64,000 nt of DNA from Onthophagus taurus (Eukaryota; Arthropoda; Insecta; Coleoptera; Scarabaeidae), in contig NC_091976.1 of the NCBI RefSeq assembly GCF_036711975.1, positions 23,684,001-23,748,000 on the forward strand. Reading direction: 5' to 3'. The position numbers were made by a program, and so were the translations under genes. Position 1 is the stretch's first letter, and each line of letters begins with the position of its first letter. Positions 12,089-25,059 of this stretch are shown in pieces. The notes beneath the pieces were generated by a model. That model was given only the letters and a program-made list of their open reading frames with translations. It was not told where the DNA came from and did no database searches.

Positions 12089-14138
12089 GTAATTGGACCG
12101 CATTATACATCACTTGACTAAGCGATATTTTATCGTTTTTAGAGATTTTCATGTTGTCTGGTAGGTAAAGGTGTACCTTATCTTACAAAAAATGCAGAAT
12201 ACCGAAAGACCTAAAATACTATTTGTTTTAAAGGATAAAGCTAAGCGCCAATCGCGTTATACGATTTCAAGTCCGTTTTGCATCATACGTCTAAGAACCG
12301 ACTTAGATACACCAAGAAATTCTACAATAGAAAAAAATAGATGAATTTACAATTTCGGGCCAGTGTCGTTTTCTACATGTTAGTATAAAATTAAAAGTTT
12401 ATGTCTTTTATTTTATATAGAATAGAATAAACTTTATTGTGCCAATAAGACCTGAGCAGTATATATGAGAAACAGTAATTAAATTTTTGACCAGTCTGTA
12501 TAAGATACTCCGATACAACAAATGGCAATCTATTTGACAACATCTGAAGAGTAATCGTGCTAACGTAGATCTTTTTTGAAAAAGCGTTGGCTGAGATATG
12601 GAGTTTTAAAGAGCATGTTGAAATTTACCAAAAAAAGCTTAAAACCAAAATAACTCGAAAACGAAAAACGCTAGGTACCAATAAGTTAGATTAAAGTCAA
12701 CCTATTTTTTTACGTACAATTAAACGGTGTAATAAAAACTATAGCATTCATGGTTTATATCCACTGTATTTTGTTTGTTTGCAGTTGGTCTATTAAAATT
12801 TATAACCGACCAAGTTACTCTAGATTTATTTCTATAATAGTATTTATAATATTTCTATATAGAATTTAAGTTTAACTAATTTCGGCCCTTGGCTATCTTC
12901 AGCGACTCTACAAATAGATTAACATTTCTCATCTTATCCATTTTACAAACGACAGCGGTAGGTAGCGCTAGTTAGCATAAGATATCACTATGTTGCGTAT
13001 TTTTATTGCACTAAAACTAGAACTAACACTAGTGAAAGAAGCATTCGAACCGAAAACCAAAAAGTTCGAAGTTTCAACTTTTAATTTTGACATATTTGTC
13101 AACTTCATGAAAATCCTTTAAAATGAGTCCAAACTCTACATATTTAACTTTAATATTAATGGAAATACAATCACTTCCGGTTTGAAACGTCAACGTCAAT
13201 TTAGACATATTTGTCATATTCATTAAAAACCCTTTAAAATGAGTCCAAAGATGACGCACTTATCTCAAATAACAAAAAAGTTAGAATAAAAAACGTTAAA
13301 CCCTAAGTTAGCAACAATGAAGATAGCAACTTAATTTTTAAATATTAATACCAACCTTAATTTTTAATTTTTTTTTATTATATTTTTTTGTTTTTGTGAC
13401 AAATATTAAGACATTTTATAAAAATTAAAAATATGTCAAAATGACATTGACATTTTAAACCGGAAGTTCTTATATCTCGAGTAATATTGGAATTAAACGT
13501 ATCTTGTTTGGGCTCATTTTAAAGGATTTTTAATGAAAAATACAAATATGTCAAAATTGAGGTTAACATTTTAAACCTGAAGTTAGTTATCATATAATAG
13601 AAGTTTTATAACTGAAGTTAATTTAATGTTAGTCACTTTTCCGCACTTTCTTTTTAATTTTAACGTGTTTTAATAATCTGATTTCGACTTTGATATGTGA
13701 TCTTCTTTAACAAAACAAAAAGAAATATTAAGAAACTTGTTTGTAAAATGGATAAGATGAGAGATGTTAATCTATTTGTAGAGTCTCTGAAGATGGCCAA
13801 GGGCCGAAACTGGTTAGGCTTAAATTCTATATAAAATAAAAACCAGTTTAAAAGTACAAAATCAAACTCTAGATTATTTTCTTCAAAAATTTTTACACGA
13901 AACATCATTTTGTCTCTAGTTTTAGTGATTAAATTTATGCCACGACTTATAAAAACAACCTGTATAATCATAAAACGTAACTAGTGACCAAGGCTTCTGT
14001 GCTTGTGATAGCTGTCATCAGTGTACTGTGATAAAAATGGACAGGCACCAAACAATTTTCAATAGTTCGAGTTTTTTTCGTTTTTCTCAACATTATTCAT
14101 TTGTTGCTTAGTCAAGTGATGCATAATGTGGCCCAATT
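12089..14138. mobile_element. Nested inverted-repeat elements
   Basis: An outer pair of inverted segments lies at 12089-12123 and 14106-14138 (shared core CATCACTTGACTAAGC). An inner pair of about 95 bp lies at 12857-12953 and 13737-13833, both containing the run TTTCGGCCCTTGGC and the run ATCTTATCCATTTTACAAAC. Between the inner arms is a composite of the dispersed ACTAGAACTAACACTAG family and the 100-bp CAAACCGGAAGT-type repeat also found at 60.3-62.1 kb. This looks like a non-autonomous foldback or MITE-type element with other elements inside it. No transposase is visible. Confidence 0.6.
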
Positions 14139-14336
14139 GTAAGTGTTCTAAATCCAAGATCATAAATTTTTTCAAAGGCTAAACTTATGAGCTATCCATA
14201 TTTAGTTCTAAAACGAATGGATTTCACTTAAATAAATCGAGATTTAAGATAAATAGAAAAATAGATTTTTATTTTATTCAACTCAGCTTAAAGTAGATAA
14301 AATTTTCAAAAATAATCCTTAAAACTATGCTTTCTT

Positions 14337-17300
14337 TTAAAATGGCAAATAATTATAAGGAATGGTAACTCTACATATCGGGCAACTACCATTGTTTCTT
14401 AACCACTCCATAATGCACTAAAATGTAAATAAAAAAGTTAAACAATCAAAATTAACAAAAAACATAATTACGTTATTGTGAAATAAATGCCCACACGATA
14501 ACGGCATCTCATTTTGCTCGATTTGATCTAAACAAATTGGGCATGCATTAATCTCAGATTGAGTATTCTTGTCTGATTGCGAATCATTTTCCCAAAAACG
14601 TAAAATATTATTAGTGGCATCATCAATTATGCTACTTTTAAATGTTAATTTTAAATACTCAACGACATCTTCAAGCTTTATCTCTTTAAAATTAACGTTT
14701 TTTTGGGATTGCACAACTTTAATCGCTCCATTTATTTGCGTAGTCGTACAAAGCGGCAACAAACTTTGAATTTTTGTAACAAAAGTATCAAATTCATCAC
14801 GAGCTTTTATCTTTTTTAATTTTCGTCGGCTTAATCCACATAACGGGGGAAAATCTTCATCTGATGGCTCTATATATGGTTCAAAACTTTCACATTCTTC
14901 GTTTAGAGTTTCATCTGGATTTTCATTAAGATCCTCATTAAAACTATCATTTAAATAATTGAATTCTCTATGTGGTTGAGGTAAATCATTTGAGTAATAA
15001 CCACCACCACATGCTTCATCTTGAAGAGCCCATCCTTGAAAAAAATTGAAATCTGGATTATTTTGATTCCTTCGTTTATTGTTTCTACATATAGTTATTA
15101 ATTTTGCAATCAAATCAAGCATTAAATTTGGTTGTTCAGTTAGGTTTGGTTCCAATACATAATCTGTACTTAATATTTCAACAAACTGATTGGAGTGTAA
15201 AAGTCGTAGAATTTGTTTGTGTCTTTTATCAATTGATTTGTTGTAATGTTCAGCTTCGTTTTGATAGTGTGATATAGTCCAAGAAAGATGATCCACATCC
15301 TCTTTTAAATCTAACTTTATAAAATCGGAACGTAACGCTGTTAACATTGCATCAATACTTTGTAATTTTTGTTTGGTTTGTTCTCCTGTGGTTTTTTGAA
15401 GATGATGGAGAGAAGTAAAAGCAGATTGTATGATCTCTAACATAGTAGTTTCATGATCAATATAATTTTCTCTTAAAAAATAAATAAATGAAGATAAAAT
15501 TAAGACGATTAAAATAAAATAAATAATAATAATTAAAAGAAGACGAGAAGATACCTTGATTCTTGTATTTCATCTTCAAGGTGATTAATTTTATTTTGAG
15601 CAGCTTTAAGATTCTAATTAACAAAAAAATAATTATGTTATTAAATCAATACTACATGTAGTTAGTCACAAAAGACTAGATACACCACCTAAAAGAAATG
15701 GAAGCAAAAAATTTGCTCCCAATCGTTAAACATGGTCGATGGCGGCTTCTGGGCTAGGAAATTTAATTTTTATTGATGGTATCATATTTGGAAATATTGC
15801 AAGGCAATTTGAAAACATAACTTGTTTTTTTTTAACAAGACAACGATTCTAAGCATACCATTCATGTTGTCCAAGAATGGATTCTTTCTTCTTGAAAAAC
15901 TAGCGGATCCAGAAACATATCAGTTATGGAACACCCAGGTCAGAATTTTACTTAAAATACATGATCTTGATAAAATTGCAGATGGCCTACAAATAAACCT
16001 TAAAAAATTAACTAAAGAAGAAAAAAATGAATGGAAAATAAAAGATGCAAAAGCACAAAGTATAATAACCACCACATGCTTCAAGTGCAATAAAAAAGGT
16101 CATATTGCAAGAAACTGTAGGGAAAATAGTGGAAAAGAACAACAGAAGGACAAATGTGGAATATGCAAGAAGAAAAATCACGCTGCAAAGGATTGTTATT
16201 TTAGAATTATACATCGTGATGTTGTTTTAAGATTAGATCAAGAACTTAATCAAAAGAGGAACGAAATTGATGAACAAATTAAAGAAAAAAACAACTCAGG
16301 AAGTCCAAAAGGAAGAATATAGAGAGAAGAAAAACGAAGAAAATCATGATAGAAGGGAACAAAGAACAAGAAAACCACCTGTAAAGTTCAAGGACCAAGT
16401 ATATTTGACATTTGATGAAGTAATAAATGGTGAAGATAAGAAAAAATGGTTAGATGCAATAGAAGAAGATTGAAGTTGAATCAAGTATAGGAATTAGTAA
16501 AACGCGAAGAAATTAAGGGACAAAAGGTATTGAGTAATAAATAAGCTTTATAAGGAACTTATAAAGCCAGATTAGTGGTAAGAGATTTTGAACAACCAAA
16601 AGAACACATAGAAGAGTTATTCAGTTCTACAGCAAGTATGAGCTGTATTAGAGCAATATTAGTAACAGCAACTACAGAAGCATGTAAAATAACAAAATTA
16701 GATATAAAAACGTTTTTTTTTGTATGGCGAACTGAAAGAAGATATCTACATGAAGATACCACAGGGATATAGCAATCTAAACAATATAAACCAAGTGCTT
16801 GAAAAATTTTAAATTGACGACAGTAAAAAAACTAAAATACCATTAAGGTAAAACGAAGCGATAATCAAGAGATAAAGAAAGACTTTGCATATAAAGAAGC
16901 AGTAAGCAGTTTACTATACTTAACTAACAAAACCAGACTAGATATGTTAAAAATACAAAAAAATGTGACGTAACTGATGTAAAAAGAATTTAAAATATCT
17001 ACATACAAACAAGGATTTTGGAATCGAATATACGCTTGGAACTGTAAGGAGTTCTACATATCAAGAGTTTTATGGAAGAGTTGATTGGTGAAGAAATACA
17101 AACAACAAAGCTTATAGACAATAGAAGTGCTATAGACTTGATCAATAATGGAATTTTAAACAAAGTAAAGATATTGACGTTCGTTTTCATTTTATACATG
17201 ATGTATTACACATTATACAGAGTGGTTCAGCTTTTAATCGGGGATTTAATTTGGGCATCACTAAAGAGTAATAAATACTACATTCTTAGATAGTTTAGAA

Positions 17301-20300
17301 CTTCCATGCAATGTGGAGTTTTTTTAGGGGATGACCACCCCTATATTTTTTAAATAGCAATCCCTGTCGAGTTTTACCTTATTTTAAAGGTAATGAAAAA
17401 AGAAGCACAACCCCATATAGCAAAACCCGATATCTTAATTCTATTATATATATGATATGATAATTCGATTATTAAGCAAGAGTATCATTTTTTTAAATAT
17501 TGTTTAAAACAACGTAATTTGTTAAGACAAACATTCATCTTATTTATGGTTTTTCTTATAAAAATCACAATCAATTGGTGTTATTTAGTTAGTACTAGAT
17601 CCTAGTAAGTGCACAACTTCCATAACCAGCTATAAACAATTTTTTTAACAATAGCATTGCTTTACAGTACAATGTAGCATATTTTATTTTTTTTACGCTA
17701 AAACAAAAAAAAAGTACCAGTAATAAACAAGCTTTATAAGCCATACCTTTTTATATTAATATTCCATGGCGTTAAAAAGTTGTTATAAAAAAATCAAAGG
17801 GGTTGTGAATTTCATCCCCTTAGAGGGCGCTAGGGAAGTTTAAGGTGTGATTGAAAATAAGGTTAACCAGTAGTACATACATACAAAATTTTAAATTCTA
17901 TGGTTTACTTATACCCGAAATAAAGAATAAAATGTAAATTTTTGGCTCAACTTTGACAGCTCATAGCTGGAAAACAAAAGAGTTGCGACCATATGTTTAT
18001 ATAAAAAACTTGTTTTATTTTGGCAAGTACTACGTCCTAGTAAAGTTTCCCGATTAGAAAGCTGAACCATCCTGTATATGATATTTATATAATACAAGTG
18101 TCCCACCTAAGTTGTCTTAGCCCATAGCCGAATTATGATTGAGTTTTGCAAAAAAAAGTTTCAGATAAAAATTGAATCGAATCATATTGTACATATTTTA
18201 AAATTAGTTTCAGTAATGGCGGACTTCAGCTTCTACCGGAAATGGATATCAACTTTGTTATTTTAAATAGAACACCTGTATTTACTGCATTTTTGGATTC
18301 TTTGTGAAATTTCAATGGTACTTTGTTAAGGATAGCTTAGCTCTAACTGGTATCGTTTTTGAATTATATGACGATTTTCGAAAAAAATGACTTTTGCAGA
18401 GTCTTATAAATTTGGTAATACTTAACAAATAATACTTTGAAAACCAGTTCTAATACATGGAACACTAATGACAGTTCTAACGCGTGGAACATTAATGACA
18501 GTTTATCTAGTTTGTTTTCCAAGCCTACTTCAACTTTAATAGTATTGCAAAGCGTCCACCACCAATTTTACCAGTCGCTGCAAATGTAATTTTTTTCGAA
18601 AATCGTCATATAATTCAAAAACGATACCAGTTAAACCTTATTTGAAAAAATTTTTGAAAACCTCAATCATAATTCGGCTATGGACCGAGGCAACTTAGAT
18701 GGGACACCCTGTATGTACATGATATAGTCATATCAAAACGAATTAAATTGATCCACTATAATAGTGTAGATAATTTAGCAGAGATTTTTACTAAACCATC
18801 AGAAAGGATTAAATTTGAAGGATTTAAAGATAAACTAGTTGTTAGAATTAAAGTTATTGTTGTGTAAAACTTCGTTTTTTTTACTGGGGTGTGTTATGTT
18901 TGAGTTTTAGTGGTATAAACAAAAGTCAAGTAGGTTAAATGACAATGTAAAAATATGATAAAACACCACTATACCCAAATACTAGTCAATGTAACAGAGA
19001 ATCTTGTTCTTTCTATGCCAAGACAACTCCATGCAGTTTTGAATTTGTAAGGTGGACCTAGGGAATATTAAAATTTTTGTATTTGACTATGATTAACTTA
19101 ATAATGTCAAGTTTTATATATTTTATATGTGTATGTAGACTTTTGTGAGCTGTTAATTTTAGTTTAAATTTTTTTCCTAAGATTGTATTATAATAAAATA
19201 GTTATGGTGTTTCAAAATTGTCTACATGTGTAGTAATAAATATTTTTAAAACGAAATGTTCAATAATATGACGTATTATTTAACTGGAGTGAATTTACTT
19301 GGTGTACATAGACTTTTGTGACTAACTACACTTAAATTGTTTAAATTCTTTTACCGATAAAGTCTCATTTAATCGTTTGGTTAAATCAGAATTACTTTTT
19401 CGTAATTCATCCACAGTCGTTTTTAATACTGATAATTCCTTATCCTTTTTTTGGTCATTTTTATCCTAAAAATTTAATTTCAATAAAACAACAAAGATTT
19501 AACCTAAAAAAAAATCTTACCTTGAATTTTAAAGTTTGTACCGACTTATTAATTGTTTTTACTAAATCAGTTTGGAATCCTTTAGTGCATGTGTTAACAT
19601 TAACTGTTTGAGTTGACTTATCATTGCTAATAACCTGGTTATTGTTAGGAAGATCTCCCCCCAAGAACATATCAATTTGATCTCTTATTATGGGGAAGAT
19701 GTCATCTCGAAAAATGCTTCCAATCGTTTTAACATCATTCATTTCTAAAAGAAAAAAATTATTTCATGAAAACAAAGACAATAAGATTACCAAAAATGTT
19801 GTTTGTTTTAATATAATTATTTAAAGGAATTTCTTCCATATTTTTAGTATAACCCAAAAACTTCATAATCGAATCTTTTAATTTAATCTCATTCAAATTT
19901 GTTATACTCAAATTTAAATTTTTGAATACTTTTGGTGTGTGAGAAGTTATTTGTGCAAGGCAGAAAGCATCACGCGAACATCTAAATCTAAAATAAAAAA
20001 TTTTAATTTAAATTTCCCACAAATAAGCGCCATCTATCAATTAATAATGTAACTTAATGATAACCTTTATTGTTTACACTTACATGTGACGTTTATTTTT
20101 GACAACTCCAAGCAAAGCAAAAAACAAAGATTCTTGATATTTTTCGGTTAATTCATAAAATAACTCTTCGGCTTCATCCCATTTGCGTCCACAACATAAA
20201 ATAACCGCATTGATAAGCAGGATTAAATCGAAATCTGCTTGGGTCATATCGAATTCTTCTGGACATCCCCCTTTTTCTAAATAGTATCTGATTATCGTAA

Positions 20301-20460
20301 TTGTTTCAATCGCTTTCGAAATGTTAAGTTTTATTAAATGTTTAATAAAACTTTTAACGTTCTTTAGTATTGTGTCTTTTTGCGAGATTTCCACGTCCGC
20401 ACTTTTCTTCCTACGGAATTCTTCTTTTAAGAGGTCGTAAAATGAATTTCCGGATTCCAT
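14337..20460 (-). CDS. RING-H2 finger protein, seven coding exons
   Basis: Coding exons in transcript order: 20460-20084, 19987-19791, 19744-19521, 19465-19355, 15613-15555, 15471-14472, 14417-14337; total 683 codons with stop, all phases closing. Residues 1-190 are alpha-helical with a TPR-like patch (KWDEAEELFYELTEKYQES); residues about 280-340 are coiled coil (including NLKAAQNKINHLEDEIQES); residues 633-671 are a C-terminal RING-H2: CPICLD, CGHLFH, then CIMEWL and CPIC after the last 54-bp intron. All eight zinc ligands are present in C3H2C3 order, so it should be an E3 ubiquitin ligase. The layout (helical N-terminus, coiled coil, terminal RING-H2) is like TTC3/DZIP3, but I am not certain of orthology. 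The acceptor of exon 2 could also be six bases earlier in frame (19981 or 19987). The 3.7 kb intron holds a copia remnant and MITEs. Confidence 0.8.
17218..18075. mobile_element. MITE inserted in the copia remnant
   Basis: Terminal inverted repeats of about 30 bp match between 17218-17246 (ACAGAGTGGTTCAGC start) and the reverse complement of 18048-18075 (ACAGGATGGTTCAGC). Both share the run GGTTCAGCTTT followed by AATCGGG. The insertion cuts the copia RNase H domain. No coding sequence is visible inside, so this is a non-autonomous DNA element of about 860 bp. Confidence 0.75.
18094..18712. mobile_element. Second MITE, long terminal inverted repeats
   Basis: About 50-bp inverted ends at 18094-18143 and 18662-18712 share CCATAGCCGAATTATGATTG and end in GTGTCCCA-type termini. 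An inner foldback pair at about 18351-18390 and 18588-18630 shares AATTATATGACGATTTTCGA. It lies immediately after the previous MITE and before the copia tail. Non-coding, non-autonomous. Confidence 0.75.
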
Positions 20461-21221
20461 CTTATTCAACACTTGGTATACTTTTATAAACCACTATTTT
20501 TCTTTCTTATCGAATAAAAATGTTAAAATTGCTTGAACAATCCTTTTAAAATCGTTACTGGTACAGCGATGTTTACAGATTGAGTGCAGTTTAACAACTT
20601 GTTGGTCTTGTTGGTTGGATTGAAGTGGAAGCGTTGTTGTGTGTGGACAAAAAGCGAAGTTCAACTAATTAGTCATGAATGGATTTTCGGTTAAACTATT
20701 TTCAATTTGATAACATTCGTTGTGTACAAAGTGATAATTTAAGTTTTAATTGTTATAATATGATAAGAATTGTTATTACGATAAGATTAAGTTTTTATGT
20801 TTTTATTTATGTTGTCTATTAAATGTAAAATGATAATATATATTAAAAATAACCTATTACAATAATTATTTATTAATAAAATAATTTAAATTGATCTTTA
20901 AGTTGGTAATTTAGAATTCGAACGCCATCTATTGGTTTCTTTACAAAAAATTATCACAAAAATTAAATTTAAATAGTATAACGAATAATTAGTCATTTCC
21001 AATTAAAAGAATATCAAAGGGTTGAAAGCCGATTTTGTTTCATCGAATTCCTCAAATATATTTTAATAATTTTTAACATTGAAAAATTTCTTTCTGCAGA
21101 CGCAACTGTCACCTGTCAACTGTCAGGTTTTGATAATTTGTTAGTTAAATTTTCAAACAGTTTGACATATTTTAATGTCATTCAGAAAATTGCCTTTTTA
21201 AGCTAAAACCAAAAAAAGAAA
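20461..21221. promoter_or_regulatory. Shared divergent promoter region
   Basis: These 761 bp separate the start codons of the RING-H2 gene (minus) and the SLC6-like gene (plus), so both promoters must lie here unless there are undetected upstream non-coding exons. The DNA is AT-rich with no clear TATA or initiator. A CCATCTATTGG element sits near 20925. No repeat was recognised. Confidence 0.4.
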
Positions 21222-23432
21222 ATGTATGGGGGCTACATAAGGTATTTATTTCCTCCTCGTTCATATACACTACCGATAATACGAGGAGATCGAGTGGATT
21301 TATTTAAAAGAATAGCTGGGGTTAATCCTGAAGAGGTAAACTAAATTTTTTTCTAAATAAATAAATTTTATGTTATTTTTATGTTTTAGGAAGATGAAAG
21401 CGATGTTCAAATGTCCGCGATCCAATTTATAACCGCCTCCACAATGTATCAAATCAACATTTATTATTTAATTATTTTTATAGATATTTTACTTGCTTCT
21501 GGTGGAGGTAATAATCTCCAACATTATTTTTTTTTAATTTTTTGATGTTTTTTTTTGTTTCAGTAAACGTTTTCTTCTCATTTTTACCTTTACACATTTT
21601 CTTATCGATTCCTTTACTCGTCCTTTTCATATTTATGAGTAGTTACTCCAAAAAGGGATTTTTATGTATGTGGGAATGCGTCCCAATGTTTTCTGGATTA
21701 GGATACAGTTTATTATTATGTCGTTTAACTTTCGCGCTATTCCAAGTTTTTTTTACATTCGTGCCATGTTTACTTCTAATCGATTTAATGACATCTCCAA
21801 CTTTCTCGTATAATTTTAGAAATTGCCCCGGGGATACAAACAATGTTTGTTTCCCAATGTATCCTTTATTCCCGATTAATCGAACTTGCAACACCCCTGT
21901 TTTAGAACGCTCCTTTAACGAAAGCATTTACATGGCGAGTCAATATTATTATAGAATTCATATTTTGGGGTATCACCGACATGATTCAGTACCGCAAATA
22001 AAATTGTTGCACGTTTTCGTATCATTTTTCATCTGGGCGTTTGTTTGTGTAATTTCAATGTTTGGGGTTAAACGGGTTGTTAAAGTTACGATGAGTATTC
22101 AATTAGTTTTGAACGCGATTGCGGTTTTTTCTGTGTCTTATGGGATGATGTTGGGGAGTGATACGCCGATTCCTCAAGTTCATGAATACAATCGAATTAA
22201 AAACATGGATTTTTGGGTCGAAATATTTGTTGTTACGACGGATATCATTGTTATTACCGATATGATATATATGGGGACGTTAAAGCCGAAAAGTTTAACA
22301 TCTTCACAAGCTGGCATATTAATTGGATTTGGAAAAGGTTTCTTTCTTATCGTAGTCATGTTTTTTACAAATCGATGTGCTCATTTGATATTGGGGCATT
22401 ATCGATTTTTGGATACAAGGTGTCTTATTGCGTTTGGTATGTTGGTTAAAAATTAGATTATGAAGATTAGTAAATAAATCATTTTAGGTCATGACGTAAT
22501 GTTTTCTTTTGTACCAGATGTGCTTTATAGGGTTCGTTTTGGTTTAGTACTAACAATCCTTTGGTATTTAGGAATTATAGTCTCAAATATAAACGTTTTG
22601 GTTTTGACAATCATCGGAATGGTTAGTGCTATAACAGAAAAATTTAAAACATTGAGAAGATTCCGATTGCTGGTTTTTTGTGGAATATGTGGAGCGGGCT
22701 TTTTAGGGAGTATTTATTTTTGTACAAACCTTGGGATGAACACCATTTACATTTATCGCACATACGGGGATCTTTATTTTACGACGGCTTTCATGATCGT
22801 GATCAATTTGGCTTTGATGTTTGTGTATTCGATTAATAGGATCATGGAGGATTACACATTTACTTACGGGAATCCCCCGAAAAAATTTTATGTTACTTCT
22901 TGGCAAACGTTTCCTCTATTGGCAATTGTAAGTATGATACAACTAAAATTTCATTCATTTTTTTTGTTTAGTTTGTGTTTTTATTTGTGGTAAGTTATGG
23001 ACAAGAACCAAGTCAAGTTTATATGACTCAAGGAACTTTATTATGGAGTTATATCCACACTGCGATTATGCTTATACCGATTTTTGTGCAAATTTTAACA
23101 AAATGTTTTAAGCATCTTAAATATAGAGTGAGTGATTTTTTGTGATAATCCTTCTTAATAAACTTGGTATGTTCTAGACTTTAAAAACGGTCACTAAACC
23201 GGGTAGTTCTTGGGGCCCTGGGGATGCTTTGTTGCGCCACGCAAGGAAATACTTTTATCCTCAAAGAGATATTCGTTACAGGAATACGCAATTAGTTTGC
23301 CAGCACAGATGCATTTATAATTCCGATAAATATTTTGATGAACATGTTAAACAAATTACCAAAATGCGCGAAATAATTCACAAAATGGGCTTAGAAATTC
23401 GAAGAGATGTATTGATGGATATGTATAAATAA
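21222..23432 (+). CDS. Divergent SLC6-family (neurotransmitter-symporter-like) membrane protein
   Basis: Six coding exons: 21222-21335, 21390-21507, 21564-22436, 22488-22927, 22972-23127, 23178-23432; 651 aa, phases close. About twelve hydrophobic segments fit the LeuT/SLC6 fold. Family marks are the IL1/TM3 entry (CMWECVPMFSGLGYS, compare the usual W-x-C-P-x-F-x-G-x-GYA), a second extracellular loop with cysteines and N-glycosylation sites (NCPGDTNNVC, NES), a TM5-like FGVKRVVKV, and the C-terminal PGSSWGPGDALLR typical of SLC6 ends. The TM1 motif N-V-W-R-F-P-Y that shapes the Na/Cl and substrate site is absent; the equivalent stretch reads ASTMYQINIYYLIIF. The protein is therefore likely not a conventional Na-coupled symporter, although it is under coding constraint (open across six exons). 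Membrane location is inferred. The alternative that it belongs to another twelve-helix family is unlikely given the C-terminus. Confidence 0.75.
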
Positions 23433-23544
23433 AAAATATCAAATATTTTTTTTAATTTTATTATATACAGTTAAATCTTGATATAACGGTCTATCTATAA
23501 CGCACATGGAGGGGGGGGGGAGAAAAAGGTGATGGGAGGGAGAT

Positions 23545-23695
23545 TGAGGAGATGAGAGAATTCATCTGGGGTATAGATTTAGGGAAGATAGGCATACCTA
23601 GAGATTGAGAGGAAAATATCAAATTACTGCACAAAAAGGGAAACACAAACGATTGTAATAATTATACGAACTTTAGGAGGGAGGAACAAGCGGCA
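23545..23695 (+). mobile_element. LINE reverse-transcriptase scrap
   Basis: A short plus-strand stretch reads LHKKGNTNDCNNYTNF after a stop codon, matching the H/F-KKG-x-x-x-x-C-x-NY-R segment of non-LTR reverse transcriptases. It is preceded by a G homopolymer run at 23511-23521. Only about 50 codons are recognisable, so the clade cannot be set. Confidence 0.5.
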
Positions 23696-23757
23696 TACTG
23701 GAAAATAGACAAAAGTAAGATCACATATGGCATGGAGAGAGGGTAGGTACTGGGCAC

Positions 23758-24240
23758 ACGATATACAGGGTGATTTATTAGCTCACCATCAAACTTTGGT
23801 TGATTTCTTATTTCGGTAGCAGCCATTTGTATTCTGTTTAATAACTGTTCTTGTGTGTTAATTTCCACTTGATACACAATTTGTTTCATTTGACTACATA
23901 AGTAGAAATCCAATGGATTAAGGTCGGGGGATCTAGATGGCCAAGCAATGGTGGTTTAATCAATGTAGGTAGATCTTTTCGAAATTTTGCATAGTGCCAT
24001 AATTTCTCATTCTGAACAACTTTTCTTAATGATATTTTGCCGCATCATGAACAAAAAGATTACTTTACTTGAACAAAAAATAGTTTTTGCTTCACTATCA
24101 AGGCCGAGTTGATTTTCAAAATATGAAAATTAAAATTCTCTCCACACCAAGCAGTGGTTATTTCCTCAGCCTTAAAATAAAATTCTAAAATTTTTGTCAT
24201 TATACCTCTGGTAACATCTATCCTGGGACATACTGTATGT
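23758..24240 (-). mobile_element. IS630/mariner-superfamily transposase 3' remnant
   Basis: On the minus strand, 23940-23780 reads IAWPSRSPDLNPLDFYLCSQ followed by MKQIVYQVEINTQEQLLNRI, the last DDE block and C-terminus of an insect mariner-superfamily transposase of the same broad type as the element at 28.65 kb. Possible element ends are ATACAGGGTGATTTATTAG near 23770 and the GGGACATACTGTATG segment near 24230, but they do not form a long inverted repeat. The upstream catalytic region is not recognisable, so this is a dead copy. Confidence 0.65.
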
Positions 24241-25059
24241 TGAAAGGATGGAGCGAAATGATTGTAAAGTCTTAGTTGACAATAAAAAACGTTATTATTA
24301 TTATAACGCTTAGATAGAATCCAACTCGGGGTATTCCCCGAATTTGTCTATACGATGGATATATAATCAATAATGATAGTTCTTGATCGAGGTTTTACTA
24401 TTTATAATTGGAAATTTGGTTGAAAATAAAACAAAACTAAATACATTATTTAATTCTTTTTTATTGATATTATTAATTATTAATTTTACGCAAATATTTA
24501 CACTAAAAACCACTTACTTAAGTTACTTATAACAGTATGTAGTTATATTGAAAGTAGATTCTAAGAGAAAAAAAAATATAAGGAGCATTGAAAAAGGGAA
24601 AGCACACGAGTTTGAAAACAAATAAGGCTTTATTTCGTCACTTTACAAAATCACCAATTAATTAATTAATTAATTGTTCAGTTCGATTTTAAAATGGTCA
24701 AGAAATTTGAAAGGAAATATTATTTTTAGTTTAAATCAAATCCCATGTTGTGTAATAAAGAAAACTTGTGGATTATCCAATAGTCAATAACGAGTTTTTC
24801 AACAATACCGGTACAAAAAAATAATTAATTTTTAACGTTAAAATAAGAAATACTATCTTTTTTATACCTTTTTTTTTCAAAAATTCTGTAAGTATGTAGT
24901 ATATACAAAATATCGGCATCTCTTTAGTCTATTTACAATAAATATGTACAAAAAAATGTAATGAGAGAACCTAATAACCATTCGCATCTCTAAAAGAAAT
25001 GAATCGATTAATTTAACTTTAATTATTTGAATTATTATAGAACAAGATGGGGAACTAGA
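24241..25059 (-). other. Intergenic DNA and probable Pcf11 3' UTR
   Basis: No gene is visible. The sequence nearest the Pcf11 stop codon (24.4-25.06 kb) is AT-rich and probably holds its 3' UTR; a short (TTAA)n run occurs at 24656-24676. A polyadenylation site could not be fixed. Confidence 0.35.

Larger units (their letters stand above)
15800..18880 (+). mobile_element. Ty1/copia retrotransposon remnant
   Basis: It lies in an intron of the RING-H2 gene, opposite strand. In order: a Gag segment (15822-16322) with two zinc knuckles of CX2CX4HX4C type (CFKCNKKGHIARNC and CGICKKKNHAAKDC); a reverse transcriptase part (16360-16800) with KARLVVRDFEQPKE and the KLDIKTFF catalytic-helix region; an RNase H part (17040-17210) with KLIDNRSAIDLINNG; and a 3' tail at 18745-18870 with SVDNLAEIFTKPSE, the usual copia end. 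Protease and integrase are missing between Gag and RT, so it is internally deleted. Frameshifts and stops are frequent, and the RNase H part is split from the tail by two MITEs. No LTRs could be identified. Inactive. Confidence 0.85.
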
